Source: Streptomyces cucumeris
GTDB taxonomy: Bacteria; Actinomycetota; Actinomycetes; Streptomycetales; Streptomycetaceae
Length of the DNA stretch: 64,000 nucleotides
Reading direction: 5' to 3'
NCBI RefSeq assembly: GCF_024295805.1
Contig: NZ_JANCLX010000022.1
Coordinates: forward strand, 62,001-126,000
Position numbers and translations under genes: made by a program. Shown one piece after another: positions 43,873 to 52,890 of the stretch (position 1 is its first letter; every line of letters begins with the position of its first letter). The notes beneath the pieces were generated by a model. It ran no database searches. It was not told the DNA's origin and saw nothing but the letters and a program-made list of their open reading frames with translations.

Positions 43873-46161
43873 ATGGATGGAGTGCGCAGACGTACGGTGC
43901 TCGGGGCCATCGGCGGCACCGTCGCCGCGGGCGGCGCCGTCGGACGCCTCCGGCGCGGGGAGCCCCCGCCCGGTCCACCGGACGGGGTACGGGAGGACCG
44001 CCCCCGCCCGTACGAGCCCCGGGTCCAGGCACTGCTCGGACGGATGACGGTGGAGGAGAAGCTGGGGCAGTTGCAGCAGCTCGCCTGGAGCGCCGACACC
44101 GGTCCCGGCAGTGGGCAGAACGCCGCGGCGGTCAGGGCGGCCCGCAGGGGCAGGCTCGGCTCGGTGCTCAACCTCTACGGCGCCCGGAAGACCAACGCGT
44201 TGCAGCGGATCGCGGTGGAGGAATCCCGTCTGGGCATCCCCCTGGTGTTCGGGCTCGACGTGATCCACGGTCTGTGGACCACCTTTCCGATCCCGCTGGC
44301 CCAGGCGGCCAGCTTCGATCCGGCGGTGGCCGGACGGGACGCCGAGGTGTCCGCCAAGGAGGCGCGGTCCAACGGGGTGCACTGGGCGTTCTCCCCGATG
44401 ATGGACGTCACCCGCGAACCGCGCTGGGGGCGGATCGCCGAGGGCAACGGCGAAGACCCCTTCCTCACCGCGGCGTTGGCGGCGGCCAAGGTGCGTGGCT
44501 ACCAGGGTGACGACCTCGCCGACGGCGACCGGGTGGCGGCCTGCGCCAAACACCTGGCCGCCTACGGGGGTGCCGAGGGCGGGCGCGACTACAACACCGT
44601 GGATGTGTCCGAGGCGCGGCTGCGCAATCTCTACCTCGGTCCCTTCGCGGCGGCCGTGGAGGCCGAAGTGGCCACCGTGATGGCCGCCTTCAACACCGTG
44701 AGCGGCATTCCGGCCCACGCCAACCGGCATCTGCTCACCGAGATCCTCAAGGAGCAGTGGCGGTTCGACGGTGTGGTGGTCAGCGACTACATCGCCGTCC
44801 GGGAACTCACCGTCCACGGATTCGCGGCCGACGGCGCCGACGCGGCCCGGCTGGCGTTCAACGCCGGGGTGGACATGGAGATGGCCAGCACCTATCTGGT
44901 CCAGTACGGCAAACGGCTGCTCAGGAACGGCCGGATCACCATGGCCCGGCTCGATGACGCGGTGGCGCGGATCCTACGGCTGAAGTTCCGGCTCGGCCTC
45001 TTCCGCCACCCCTATGCCGACGAAGCCGCCGCTGTCACCGAACCCACCAAGGCCGCGCGGTCGGCGGCGCGGGAGACCGCCGCGCGCTCCATGGTGCTGC
45101 TGCGGAACGAGAGGTCCGCGCTGCCGTTGAGCACCTCGTCCCGTTCCCTCGCGGTGGTCGGCCCGTTCGCCGATTCGGCGGACCTCAAGGGCTCCTGGGC
45201 CGGGCCCTGGGCGGACACCCCCCGACCGGTCACGGTGGCCGATGCCATCAGGGCCGCCGTCCCGAAGGCGAAGGTGACGTCCGTGCGGGGCGTGGATGCC
45301 GGGGGCCGGGACACCGACGACATCCCCAAGGCGGTCTCGGCGGCCAGGGCCGCCGAGGCGACCGTCGTGGTCGTCGGAGAGGGCGCCGAGCTCAGCGGTG
45401 AGGCGCGGGTGCGCGGTGACATCGGTCTGCCCGGGAGACAGGAGCGGCTGATCGAGGCCATCGCCGACTCCGATGCACCGTTCGTGGTGGTGCTGCTCAA
45501 CGGGCGTCCGCTGACCATCGGCGGCTGGCTGGAGTCGGCGCCCGCCGTGCTGGTGGCGTGGCATCCGGGGCTGGAGGGCGGGCACGCGATCGCGGATGTG
45601 CTGTTCGGGAAGGTCAACCCCGGTGGGAAGCTGCCGGTCTCCTTCCCGCGCTCGGCCGGTCAGATCCCGGTCCACTACAACCACGAGAACACCGGCCGCC
45701 CCTATGATCCGGACAATCCGTACACCTCCGGCTATCTGGATGTGCCGGACGGTCCGCAGTTCGCGTTCGGCCACGGGCTGAGCTACACCGCCTTCGACAT
45801 CGGGGAGCCCTCGCTGCCGGTGCGCCGGATCGCGGCCGAGGCGCTGTACCGGGGCGACACCGTCGAGGTGGCGGTGACCGTGCGCAACACCGGGCGGCGG
45901 AGCGGGGACGAGGTCGTCCAGCTCTATCTGCGCGACCCGGTGGCCAGCATCGTCCAGCCGGTGCGCAGACTGTGCGGCTTCCGCCGGATCACCCTCGGCG
46001 CGGGGAAGTCCACCACCGTGCGCTTCCGCCTCGGCGCCGCGGAACTGGGCTTCTGGACCCATGACCGCGACGGCGAGTTCGTGGTGGAGAAGGGCGAGAT
46101 CCGGCTCTACGCGGGCAACAGCTCCCTGGCCCGGGGGACACGCACCCTCACCATCACCTAG
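43873..46161 (+). CDS. GH3 beta-glucosidase, Tat-exported
   Basis: 762 residues from ATG 43873 (GTG 43864 is also in frame), starting with a twin-arginine signal (RRRTVLGAIGGTVAAGG). GH3 features: the first domain with TFPIPLAQAASFDP, AFSPMMDVTREPRWGRIAEGNGEDP split over residues 173-197, KHLAAYGG, and nucleophile Asp305 in VVSDYIAV; the second domain; and a fibronectin-III-like C-terminus (GDEVVQLYLRDPVAS). This matches BglX-type beta-glucosidases. Export by Tat suggests action on extracellular beta-glucosides. A TACGCT -10-like element lies near 43803. The TAG overlaps the stop codon of the convergent methyltransferase gene. Confidence 0.93.
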   Translation: MDGVRRRTVLGAIGGTVAAGGAVGRLRRGEPPPGPPDGVREDRPRPYEPRVQALLGRMTVEEKLGQLQQLAWSADTGPGSGQNAAAVRAARRGRLGSVLNLYGARKTNALQRIAVEESRLGIPLVFGLDVIHGLWTTFPIPLAQAASFDPAVAGRDAEVSAKEARSNGVHWAFSPMMDVTREPRWGRIAEGNGEDPFLTAALAAAKVRGYQGDDLADGDRVAACAKHLAAYGGAEGGRDYNTVDVSEARLRNLYLGPFAAAVEAEVATVMAAFNTVSGIPAHANRHLLTEILKEQWRFDGVVVSDYIAVRELTVHGFAADGADAARLAFNAGVDMEMASTYLVQYGKRLLRNGRITMARLDDAVARILRLKFRLGLFRHPYADEAAAVTEPTKAARSAARETAARSMVLLRNERSALPLSTSSRSLAVVGPFADSADLKGSWAGPWADTPRPVTVADAIRAAVPKAKVTSVRGVDAGGRDTDDIPKAVSAARAAEATVVVVGEGAELSGEARVRGDIGLPGRQERLIEAIADSDAPFVVVLLNGRPLTIGGWLESAPAVLVAWHPGLEGGHAIADVLFGKVNPGGKLPVSFPRSAGQIPVHYNHENTGRPYDPDNPYTSGYLDVPDGPQFAFGHGLSYTAFDIGEPSLPVRRIAAEALYRGDTVEVAVTVRNTGRRSGDEVVQLYLRDPVASIVQPVRRLCGFRRITLGAGKSTTVRFRLGAAELGFWTHDRDGEFVVEKGEIRLYAGNSSLARGTRTLTIT

Positions 46162-46967
46162 TCACGGGGCGACTGAGCGGGTCGCGCGGTGTCCGGGCCG
46201 TGGGTGACCCGGATCTTCGACTGGCCGTGCGGCAGCGCCTCCCAGTCGTCCATGAACCGTGCCTCCAGACCGTGTTTCGCGGCCAGGGCCACCAGTGTCT
46301 CGGTGCGGTAGTAGAAGTCCTCGCGCAGCACCTGGTGCTCGGCGCCCTCGGTGCGGTCGAAAGTGAAGTCGAACCAGCCTCCGGGCGCCATCACCCGGCC
46401 GATGTTGGCCAGGCACTCCTCGATGACCGGCAGCGGGGAGTGCGAGAAGACGCTGTGCGCGTGGATGACGTCGAACCGCGCCTCGGGCAGGAATCGCAGG
46501 GTGAGATCCCGGACCGGGGTCAGATGCGGCAGCCGCTCCTGGAGCCCCGACTGCACCAGGGTGTCCTGCGCCGCGGCGAGGATGTCGGGTGAGATGTCGA
46601 TGCCGTAGTAGTGGCCGGGTTCCAGATGCCGGATGAACCGCCAGCCCGCCCGGAGATTGCCGCAGCCGATCTCCAGCATCCGGTGTTCGGGCCGCAGCCC
46701 GTGACCGACGAGGTAGTCGAACTGCATCGCGCCCAGGGCGAGCCACCGCTCACGGGTCGCGCTGCCCACCGCGGCGTCCGGGCTGGTCCGGGTGTCGGAG
46801 CGCATCACGGCGCGGTAGTAGGCGACGTGGTCCGGCCAGCGGTGACGCAGCCAGGCGTCCCGGGCGGCGCGGCTCAGATAGCGCGGTACCCGGTCGGGGT
46901 GGCGCAGCGCGTAGCCGATGCGGTGGCCGAGCGACGCGCGGTTGACGGTGACGTTCCTGGCGGGCAT
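46158..46967 (-). CDS. class I SAM-dependent methyltransferase
   Basis: 269 residues from ATG 46967, with AGAGGA about ten bases upstream. An N-terminal basic helix region (YALRHPDRVPRYLSRAARDAWL) is followed by a Rossmann methyltransferase: motif I MLEIGCGNLRAGW, then YYGIDISPDILAAA, FDVIHAHSVFSHSPL and MAPGGWFDFTFD. The early HRWPDHVAYYRAVM segment and the SHSP loop resemble methyltransferases of glycan or natural-product pathways, but no pathway genes are adjacent. Its TAG shares bases with the TAG of the convergent GH3 gene in a CTAG overlap of four bases. Confidence 0.87.
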   Translation of the reverse strand: MPARNVTVNRASLGHRIGYALRHPDRVPRYLSRAARDAWLRHRWPDHVAYYRAVMRSDTRTSPDAAVGSATRERWLALGAMQFDYLVGHGLRPEHRMLEIGCGNLRAGWRFIRHLEPGHYYGIDISPDILAAAQDTLVQSGLQERLPHLTPVRDLTLRFLPEARFDVIHAHSVFSHSPLPVIEECLANIGRVMAPGGWFDFTFDRTEGAEHQVLREDFYYRTETLVALAAKHGLEARFMDDWEALPHGQSKIRVTHGPDTARPAQSPRD

Positions 46968-47210
46968 GGGGGTCGGTCCTCTCGTGGCGGTGCGGTGTTG
47001 TGTGCCTCGATCCCAGCGTCGGTGTCCCGGCGGCACTCCGGCGTCGGTGGGACGGCCCCCGTGCGCACGCGGTCCGGCGGACCCCGGTATCAACCGATCG
47101 GATGATGCGCACCCGCGGCGGGCGCTTTAGGACTGGCTGGAGAGGTGGCGTCACGGTGGCCCTACGGTGGCCGGGTGACACGAGAAGACGAGGAGACGGA
47201 GGAGGCGGGG

Positions 47211-48485
47211 ATGACGACGGCGATCGACCCACCATCCGTGACCGGCCCCATGGACCCCACCGGCCCCGCCGGCGGCACCGTCCCCGCCGACCCGGACGGG
47301 CGGTGGCTCAGGGTCGTCATGGACTCCGCCTTCCTCCTCCTGCTGGGCTCGTCGCTGGTCCGCTTCCTCAGCCGTGACCAGGGCCAGCCGCGTACGGCGT
47401 GGGTGGTCACCCTGTTCCTCGTCTTCGGTGCGCTCTATGTCCTCGGCAGACTGCTCGCCCCCGCGCCGCGCCCCGGTACCCGGCCCACCACCCGCCATCT
47501 GGTCTGGCTGGGGGCGGTGTCCACGGCGTGGGCCGGACTGCTGGTGCTGGCCCCGAGCGCCACCTGGTGTGCGATGCCGCTGCTCTTCACCGGGTTGCAG
47601 AGCCTGCCCGCGCGCACCGCGATACCGCTGGCGGCCGCGCTCACCCTGCTGGTGGTGGTCTCCGAACTCCGGGTGGCGCGGGGCGGACACGGTGGCCACG
47701 GCGCGTTCAACCCCAATGTGGTGGTGGCGCCGCTCGCCATCGCCGCGGTCGCCACCGCCGTCCTGGTCCATCTGCGGCGCCAGGCCGCCCGGCAGCGCGT
47801 CCTCATCGACGATCTGATGCGCACCCGGCGGGAACTGGCGGCCACCGAACGGCGGGCGGGGGTGCTGGCGGAGCGCCAGCGGCTGTCGACGGAGATCCAC
47901 GACACCCTGGCCCAGGGGCTGTCCAGCCAGCGGATGCTGTTGCAGGCCGCCGACCGCGTATGGTCGGCGGAGCCGGACACCGCCCGCCGCCATATGCGGG
48001 ACGCGGCCGAGATCACCTCCCGCAGCCTCGTCGAGGCCCGCCGGTTCGTCCATGATCTGGCCCCGGCCGAGCTCGCCGGGGGCAGCCTCCCGCAGGCGCT
48101 GCGCACCCTCGCCGAGCGCGCGTCCGGCGCGGGCCTGGCCGTGGACTTCCGGCTGGACGGCACACCGGGGCCGCTGCCGGAACGCGTGGAGGCGGCGCTG
48201 CTGCGCATCGCCCAGGGCGCCCTGGCCAATGTGCGCGAACACGCCTGGGCCACCCGGGCCGCACTCACCCTGACCTGTCTGGACGACCAGCTCTCCCTGG
48301 ACATCGCCGACAACGGCCGTGGTTTCGACATCGACCGACGCCCGCCGCCCGGCGCGGAGCGGGGCCACGGGCTGCCCGCCATGCGGGTGCGGGCACGGCA
48401 GTCCGGCGGCACCCTCACCGTGGAATCCACGCCGGGGGAGGGCACCGTCGTCTCGGCGTCCGTCCCCCTGAACCCCGCCCCCTGA
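47211..48485 (+). CDS. NarL-type sensor histidine kinase (HisKA_3)
   Basis: 424 residues from ATG 47211, which has a strong AGGAGGCGGGG upstream. Six or so transmembrane helices (about 30-185) with almost no extracytoplasmic domain are followed by a coiled coil (RQRVLIDDLMRTRRELAATERRAG) and the HisKA_3 dimerisation motif RLSTEIHDTLAQGLSSQ, which carries the phosphorylated His; the ATPase ends in DNGRGFDI and HGLPAMRVRA. Membrane-embedded sensing is typical of this group. The partner regulator gene begins 44 bp downstream, after three copies of an 8-nt repeat. Confidence 0.92.
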   Translation: MTTAIDPPSVTGPMDPTGPAGGTVPADPDGRWLRVVMDSAFLLLLGSSLVRFLSRDQGQPRTAWVVTLFLVFGALYVLGRLLAPAPRPGTRPTTRHLVWLGAVSTAWAGLLVLAPSATWCAMPLLFTGLQSLPARTAIPLAAALTLLVVVSELRVARGGHGGHGAFNPNVVVAPLAIAAVATAVLVHLRRQAARQRVLIDDLMRTRRELAATERRAGVLAERQRLSTEIHDTLAQGLSSQRMLLQAADRVWSAEPDTARRHMRDAAEITSRSLVEARRFVHDLAPAELAGGSLPQALRTLAERASGAGLAVDFRLDGTPGPLPERVEAALLRIAQGALANVREHAWATRAALTLTCLDDQLSLDIADNGRGFDIDRRPPPGAERGHGLPAMRVRARQSGGTLTVESTPGEGTVVSASVPLNPAP

Positions 48486-48491
48486 TCTCCT

Positions 48492-48515
48492 CACCCCTGC
48501 ACCCCTGCACCCCTG
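48492..48515 (+). repeat. CACCCCTG repeated three times between kinase and regulator genes
   Basis: Perfect tandem copies at 48492-48499, 48500-48507 and 48508-48515, ending just before the GAAAGG ribosome-binding site of the regulator. Non-coding; copy number could change the spacing between the two cistrons. Confidence 0.85.
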
Positions 48516-48529
48516 CGAAAGGCCCGTCG

Positions 48530-49207
48530 TTGCGATCACGTCCGACCGAACCCACCCCACCCGTGAGGCTGCTGCTGTGCGATGACCACGCCGTGGTCCG
48601 GGCCGGGCTGCGCGCGCTGCTCGCCAGTACCGACGGTATCGAGGTGGTCGGCGAGGCGGGCAGCGGTGAGGAGGCCCTCGCCGTGGCCGCCCGGGTCCGG
48701 CCCGATGTGGTGCTGATGGATCTGCAACTCGGCGACGGCATGGACGGTGTGGCGGCGACCCGCCGGCTGACCGCCCCGCCCGAAGAGAAGGGCGCCGAAG
48801 GCGACGCCGCCACCCCGCGTGTCCTGGTGCTCACCATGTTCGACACCGACGCCGATATCGCCCGTGCCATCGAAGCGGGCGCCACCGGCTATCTGCTCAA
48901 GGCCGAACGGCCGGACGAGCTGTTCGCGGCGATCCACGACGCCGCGTCCGGTCGCACCGCGCTCTCACCGCCGGTCGCCGACCGGGTGATGGCCCGTATG
49001 CGCAGTCCGCGCCCCACCCTGTCCGCACGCGAACGTGACATTCTGCGCCAGCTCGCCCGGGGCCTCGGCAACCGGGAGATAGCCCGGGCGCTGTTCATCA
49101 GCGAGGCCACCGTCAAGACCCATCTGGGCCGTATCTACGGCAAGTTGGGTGTGGAGACCCGGGCGGGAGCCGTGGCCGTCGCCAATGAGCGACGGCTGCT
49201 GTCCTGA
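48530..49207 (+). CDS. NarL/LuxR-family response regulator
   Basis: 225 residues from TTG 48530, with GAAAGG eight bases upstream. Receiver domain (about 12-135): LLLCDDHAVVRAGLRALL, phosphoacceptor Asp in VVLMDLQLGDG, and YLLKAERP. A LuxR-type HTH (about 160-222) has LSARERDILRQLARGLGNRE and ISEATVKTHLGRIYGKLGV. It is the partner of the kinase encoded just upstream. The divergently or downstream-controlled target cannot be named; the next gene, a P450, is 156 bp further on the same strand. Confidence 0.94.
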   Translation: MRSRPTEPTPPVRLLLCDDHAVVRAGLRALLASTDGIEVVGEAGSGEEALAVAARVRPDVVLMDLQLGDGMDGVAATRRLTAPPEEKGAEGDAATPRVLVLTMFDTDADIARAIEAGATGYLLKAERPDELFAAIHDAASGRTALSPPVADRVMARMRSPRPTLSARERDILRQLARGLGNREIARALFISEATVKTHLGRIYGKLGVETRAGAVAVANERRLLS

Positions 49208-49363
49208 GGAGGGCGCTCCGCCGGGTCCGGCTGATCCGGCGTACTCGCCCCGGGTGACCGGTGCGCACACACTGTAGTGATGGCCGTGGGGCGGCTCCGA
49301 CCGGGAGCCGTCCCATGGATGCGCCCCGACCTGCCCGAACCCGGTACAGAACGTGGAGTCACC

Positions 49364-50599
49364 TTGACCATCACGCCGCAGGAAGCGCCCGACATCCTCT
49401 CGCCCGCCTTCGCCGCCGACCCTTATCCGGTCTACCGGCGCCTCCGCGACGAGGCACCGCTGCTCTGGCACGCTCCCACCCGCAGCTATCTGCTCTCGCG
49501 GTACGAGGACGTCCGCCGCGCCTTCAAGGACCCGGCCTTCACCAGCGAGAACTACGCCTGGCAGCTGGAACCCGTGCACGGCAGGACCTTCGTCCAGATG
49601 AGCGGGCACGAACACACCGTCCGCCGCGCCCTGGTGGCCCCCGTCTTCCGCGGTACGTCCTTACAGGAGAAGCTGCTGCCGGTGATCGAACGCAATGCCG
49701 GGGAACTCATCGACGGCTTCCGCGACACCGGCCGGGTCGAACTGGTCTCGCAGTTCGCGGGCCGCTTCCCCGTCCATGTCATCGTCGACATGATGGGCCT
49801 GGACAGGGGTGACCACGACACCTTCCAGCGCTGGTACCGATCGGTCGTCGCGTTTCTCGGCAATCTCTCCCGGGATCCGGAGGTGGCCGCCGAGGGGCTG
49901 CGCACCCGGGAGGAGTTCGCCGCCTATCTGCTTCCGGTCATCCGGCGTCGGCGCGCCGCGCTCGGCGACGATCTGCTCTCGAGCCTGTGCACGGCGGAGG
50001 TCGACGGCACGGCCATGAGCGACGAGGAGATCCGGGCCTTCTGCAGTCTGCTGCTGTCGGCCGGGGCCGAGACCACCGACAAGGCGGTGGCCGCGGTGAT
50101 GCGGAACCTGCTGCTGCATCCGGAGCAGTTGGCCGCGGTCACGGCGGACCGCGAGCTCATCCCACGGGCGTTCATCGAGACCCTGCGCCATACGCCCCCG
50201 GTGCAGATGATTATGCGTCAGGTGGCCGGTGACGTGGAGATGAGCGGCGGGGTGATCCCCGACGGCTCCACCGTGATCTGTCTGATCGGCTCGGCGGGCC
50301 GGGATGAACGCCGGTACGCGGACCCGGACTCCTTCGACGTCTTCCGGACCGATCTGACGGCCAGGACCGCGTTCTCCGCCGCGGCCGACCATCTCTCCTT
50401 CGCCCTCGGACGGCACTTCTGTGTGGGCGCCCTGCTGGCGAAGGCCGAGATCGAGGTGGCCATCGGGCAACTCCTGGACGCGATGCCGGATGTCGGTCTG
50501 GAACCCGGCTTCACCCCGCGGGACCAGGGCACCTTCACCCGCGGACCGGCCGCCCTGCCGCTGCGGTTCACCCCGGTCCGCGGCCGGGTCGGCGGCTAG
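49364..50599 (+). CDS. cytochrome P450 with a TTA (bldA-type) codon
   Basis: 411 residues from TTG 49364, with GGAG seven bases upstream; ATG 49316 and 49277 are upstream alternatives. P450 features: I-helix LLSAGAETTDKAV, the ExxR motif in FIETLRHTPP, and heme loop FALGRHFCVGALLAKAE with Cys353 as the iron ligand. Short, soluble bacterial class I type needing a ferredoxin partner. Codon 100 is TTA (49661-49663), the only in-frame TTA I found in a supported gene here, so translation should depend on the bldA leucyl-tRNA and thus be developmentally timed. No biosynthetic neighbours are obvious, so the substrate is unknown. A hairpin terminator follows. Confidence 0.93.
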   Translation: MTITPQEAPDILSPAFAADPYPVYRRLRDEAPLLWHAPTRSYLLSRYEDVRRAFKDPAFTSENYAWQLEPVHGRTFVQMSGHEHTVRRALVAPVFRGTSLQEKLLPVIERNAGELIDGFRDTGRVELVSQFAGRFPVHVIVDMMGLDRGDHDTFQRWYRSVVAFLGNLSRDPEVAAEGLRTREEFAAYLLPVIRRRRAALGDDLLSSLCTAEVDGTAMSDEEIRAFCSLLLSAGAETTDKAVAAVMRNLLLHPEQLAAVTADRELIPRAFIETLRHTPPVQMIMRQVAGDVEMSGGVIPDGSTVICLIGSAGRDERRYADPDSFDVFRTDLTARTAFSAAADHLSFALGRHFCVGALLAKAEIEVAIGQLLDAMPDVGLEPGFTPRDQGTFTRGPAALPLRFTPVRGRVGG

Positions 50600-50611
50600 G
50601 GACCGATGGCT

Positions 50612-50640
50612 CCGCCCCCGCCGCGGCGCGGTGGGGGCGG
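50612..50640. terminator. 13-bp GC hairpin between convergent P450 and methyltransferase genes
   Basis: Arms 50612-50624 and 50628-50640 pair fully with one G-T wobble around a 3-nt loop. It lies 13 bp after the P450 stop and 20 bp from the methyltransferase stop, so it can serve both. Confidence 0.75.
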
Positions 50641-50659
50641 GACCGGGAGCCGGGCGGTG

Positions 50660-51523
50660 TCAGGACAGCGGCTTGCGGGCCACGCCCACCCAGAAGGAGA
50701 CCTCTTCGTCGGTGACGTCGCCGGTGCCCTGGGGCCCGGTGGCCAGGTCGGGGCGCCAGCGGTGCGGCACCTCGATCCCGGGCTCCACCAGTTCCAGACC
50801 GGTGAAGAACTCCGTCACCTCCGCCTTGCTGCGGATCTGCCCCTTGATCCCGCCGCTGTGGTAGACGTCCACCGTCCGCTGGGTCGCCACCGGGTCGAAG
50901 TCCGGGGTGATGTGGCTCAGGACGAGATACGAGCCCGGCGCCAGCGCGTCGACCAGCCGCCGCACGATCGTGTAGGGCTCCCACTCGTCCGGGACGAAGT
51001 GCAGCAGGGCGCACAGGCTCAGCGCCACCGGCTGGGAGAGGTCCAGCACCTCGCCGAGCTCCGGGGAGTCGAGGATGGTGCCGGGGTCGGCCACATTGGC
51101 GTCGACGTAGGCGGTGCGGCCCTCGGGGTGACTGGTGAGCAGGGTCTGCGCGTGGGCCAGCACGATTGGGTCGTTGTCGACGTAGACGATCCGCGCGTCC
51201 GCCGCGACCGACTGGGCGACCTCGTGCAGATTGGGGCGGGTGGGAATGCCGGTCCCGATGTCGAGGAACTGCCGGATACCGCAGTCGGCGGCCAGGTACC
51301 GGGTCGCGCGCTGCATGAAGGCGCGGTTGGTGCGAGCGGCGATCATGACGCCCGGCCACAGGGTGAGCACCTTCGCCGCGGCCTGCCGGTCCGCGACGTA
51401 GTTGTCCTTGCCGCCCAGGAAGTAGTCGTACATCCGGGCGCTGTGCGGACGCCCCTGGTTGATGGGGCTGTTCGGCGGCTCCGGCCCGCTCGCCGTCTGG
51501 GATGCTACCCCGTGACCGGTCAC
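50660..51523 (-). CDS. DUF574-family SAM-dependent methyltransferase (second copy)
   Basis: 287 residues from GTG 51523, preceded by an excellent GGAGGAGAA ribosome-binding site; a larger open frame extends upstream but has no family match. Hallmarks: SARMYDYFLGGKDNYVADRQ near residue 24, SAM-binding FLDIGTGIPT, IVYVDNDPIVLAHAQTLL, and the VLSHITPDFDP region. It aligns along its length with the copy at 6088-6915. Members are widespread in Streptomyces and often lie near regulators of conservon type; here the nearest upstream genes on the strand encode an ABC permease. Substrate unknown. Confidence 0.9.
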   Translation of the reverse strand: MTGHGVASQTASGPEPPNSPINQGRPHSARMYDYFLGGKDNYVADRQAAAKVLTLWPGVMIAARTNRAFMQRATRYLAADCGIRQFLDIGTGIPTRPNLHEVAQSVAADARIVYVDNDPIVLAHAQTLLTSHPEGRTAYVDANVADPGTILDSPELGEVLDLSQPVALSLCALLHFVPDEWEPYTIVRRLVDALAPGSYLVLSHITPDFDPVATQRTVDVYHSGGIKGQIRSKAEVTEFFTGLELVEPGIEVPHRWRPDLATGPQGTGDVTDEEVSFWVGVARKPLS

Positions 51524-51636
51524 GTCGTGTTCTCCTCCACTACAGGGCGCGATCGTTGTATCGCGGCGGCCCACCACAGGATCGTAAGCCGCCCCGCCCC
51601 CGCCCATATCCGTGGGTCGGGGGAACTGGGGCGCTT

Positions 51637-52890
51637 TCAGGAGGCGTTGAGCGCCACGGTGGGGTGGAGACGTGAGGCACGGATGGCGGGATAGAGACCC
51701 GCGAGCATGCCGATGACCAGCGTGGCACCGAAACCACCGGCCAGTGCCCAGGCCGGGATCACCGTCGTCCAGCCCTGGGCCAGGGCGAACGCCCATGTCG
51801 CCAGGGAGCCGAGCACCACTCCCGCCAGTCCGCCCAGGGCCGACAACAGCAGTGACTCGGTGAGGAACTGCAGCCGGATGGCGTTGCGGGTGGCCCCGAT
51901 CGCCCGTCGCAGACCGATCTCCTGACGGCGTTCCAGCACGGAGATGACCATGGTGTTGGCCACGCCCACCCCGCCCACCAGGAGCGCCACCGCCCCGAGC
52001 CCGAGCATCAGCGCCGTCAGCCCCTCGTCCGTGGTCGCCTTCGCCGCCAGCGCGTCGGAGGGGCGCGAGACCTTGACGGTGCCCTCGTGGCCGGGGTTGA
52101 CGCTCCGGGCCAGCACCGCGGCCACGTCCTCCACCGACGCGTCCGTGGAGCGTTCGAAGACGGTGGTGGGGTGGCCGTCGAAACCGAAGTACCGTTCGGC
52201 GGCCGGGAATCCGATCATCGCCACCCGGTCCAGCGTGGGCACCAGTTCGACCGGCCGGAGGATGCCCACGACCACCACATAGCGGTCATCGACCACGATC
52301 TTCTCACCCGGACCGGTGACCCCGAGCCGTTGCGCGGCGACGGACCCGAGCACCGTCACCGGCAGTCGCTCGCTGGCGCGGTTCAGCCAGACGCCCCGGT
52401 CCACCCCGGCACCCAGCGCCTCCAGCAGATCGGTCCGGGCGGCCTGTGTGGTGACCCCCGCCGTCCGCTCCTCCGGCACCACATCGCTGCGCCGGATCCG
52501 GGTGTCCACCTCGGCGGTCGCCGTGGCGTGCCGCACCGGGCCGATGCGTTCGGCCATCGCCACGGCGCTCTTGGGCAGGGGCACATCGTTCCCCATCGCG
52601 TCCTGGCCGGCCTCGGCGGTGAGCAGATTGGTGCCCAGCCGGTCCAGCCGGGCCAGCAGATCGGCACGGCTGGAGGTGGACAGTCCCACCACCGCCACCA
52701 TCGTGGCGATGCCGATCGCGATACCGAGGGCGGACAGCACCACCCGGGTCCGGCGGGCACGCAGTCCGACGGCACCCGTGCGGAGGATGTCCCGGACGGC
52801 CAGCCGGGACGGTTTCAGCCCGCCGCCCCCGGACATCGCACGGGGGGTCTTCCGGTCGGTCATGACCGCACCTCGTGTGTCGTCGGTCAT
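51637..52890 (-). CDS. MacB-like ABC transporter permease (FtsX domain)
   Basis: 417 residues with the MacB/FtsX topology: TM1 (about 45-70, VVLSALGIAIGIATMVAVVGL), a large extracytoplasmic MacB_PCD domain (about 70-290), and three C-terminal helices with LGLGAVALLVGGVGVANTMVISVLERRQEIGLRRAIGA split over residues 292-329 and a final LAGLYPAIRASRLHPTVAL. Such permeases work mechanically with their ATPase to move lipoproteins, peptides or drugs away from the membrane. ATG 52890 overlaps the ATPase gene's TGA (ATGA). It is the last gene of a four-gene operon (lipoprotein, fusion protein, ATPase, permease). Confidence 0.92.
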   Translation of the reverse strand: MTDDTRGAVMTDRKTPRAMSGGGGLKPSRLAVRDILRTGAVGLRARRTRVVLSALGIAIGIATMVAVVGLSTSSRADLLARLDRLGTNLLTAEAGQDAMGNDVPLPKSAVAMAERIGPVRHATATAEVDTRIRRSDVVPEERTAGVTTQAARTDLLEALGAGVDRGVWLNRASERLPVTVLGSVAAQRLGVTGPGEKIVVDDRYVVVVGILRPVELVPTLDRVAMIGFPAAERYFGFDGHPTTVFERSTDASVEDVAAVLARSVNPGHEGTVKVSRPSDALAAKATTDEGLTALMLGLGAVALLVGGVGVANTMVISVLERRQEIGLRRAIGATRNAIRLQFLTESLLLSALGGLAGVVLGSLATWAFALAQGWTTVIPAWALAGGFGATLVIGMLAGLYPAIRASRLHPTVALNAS

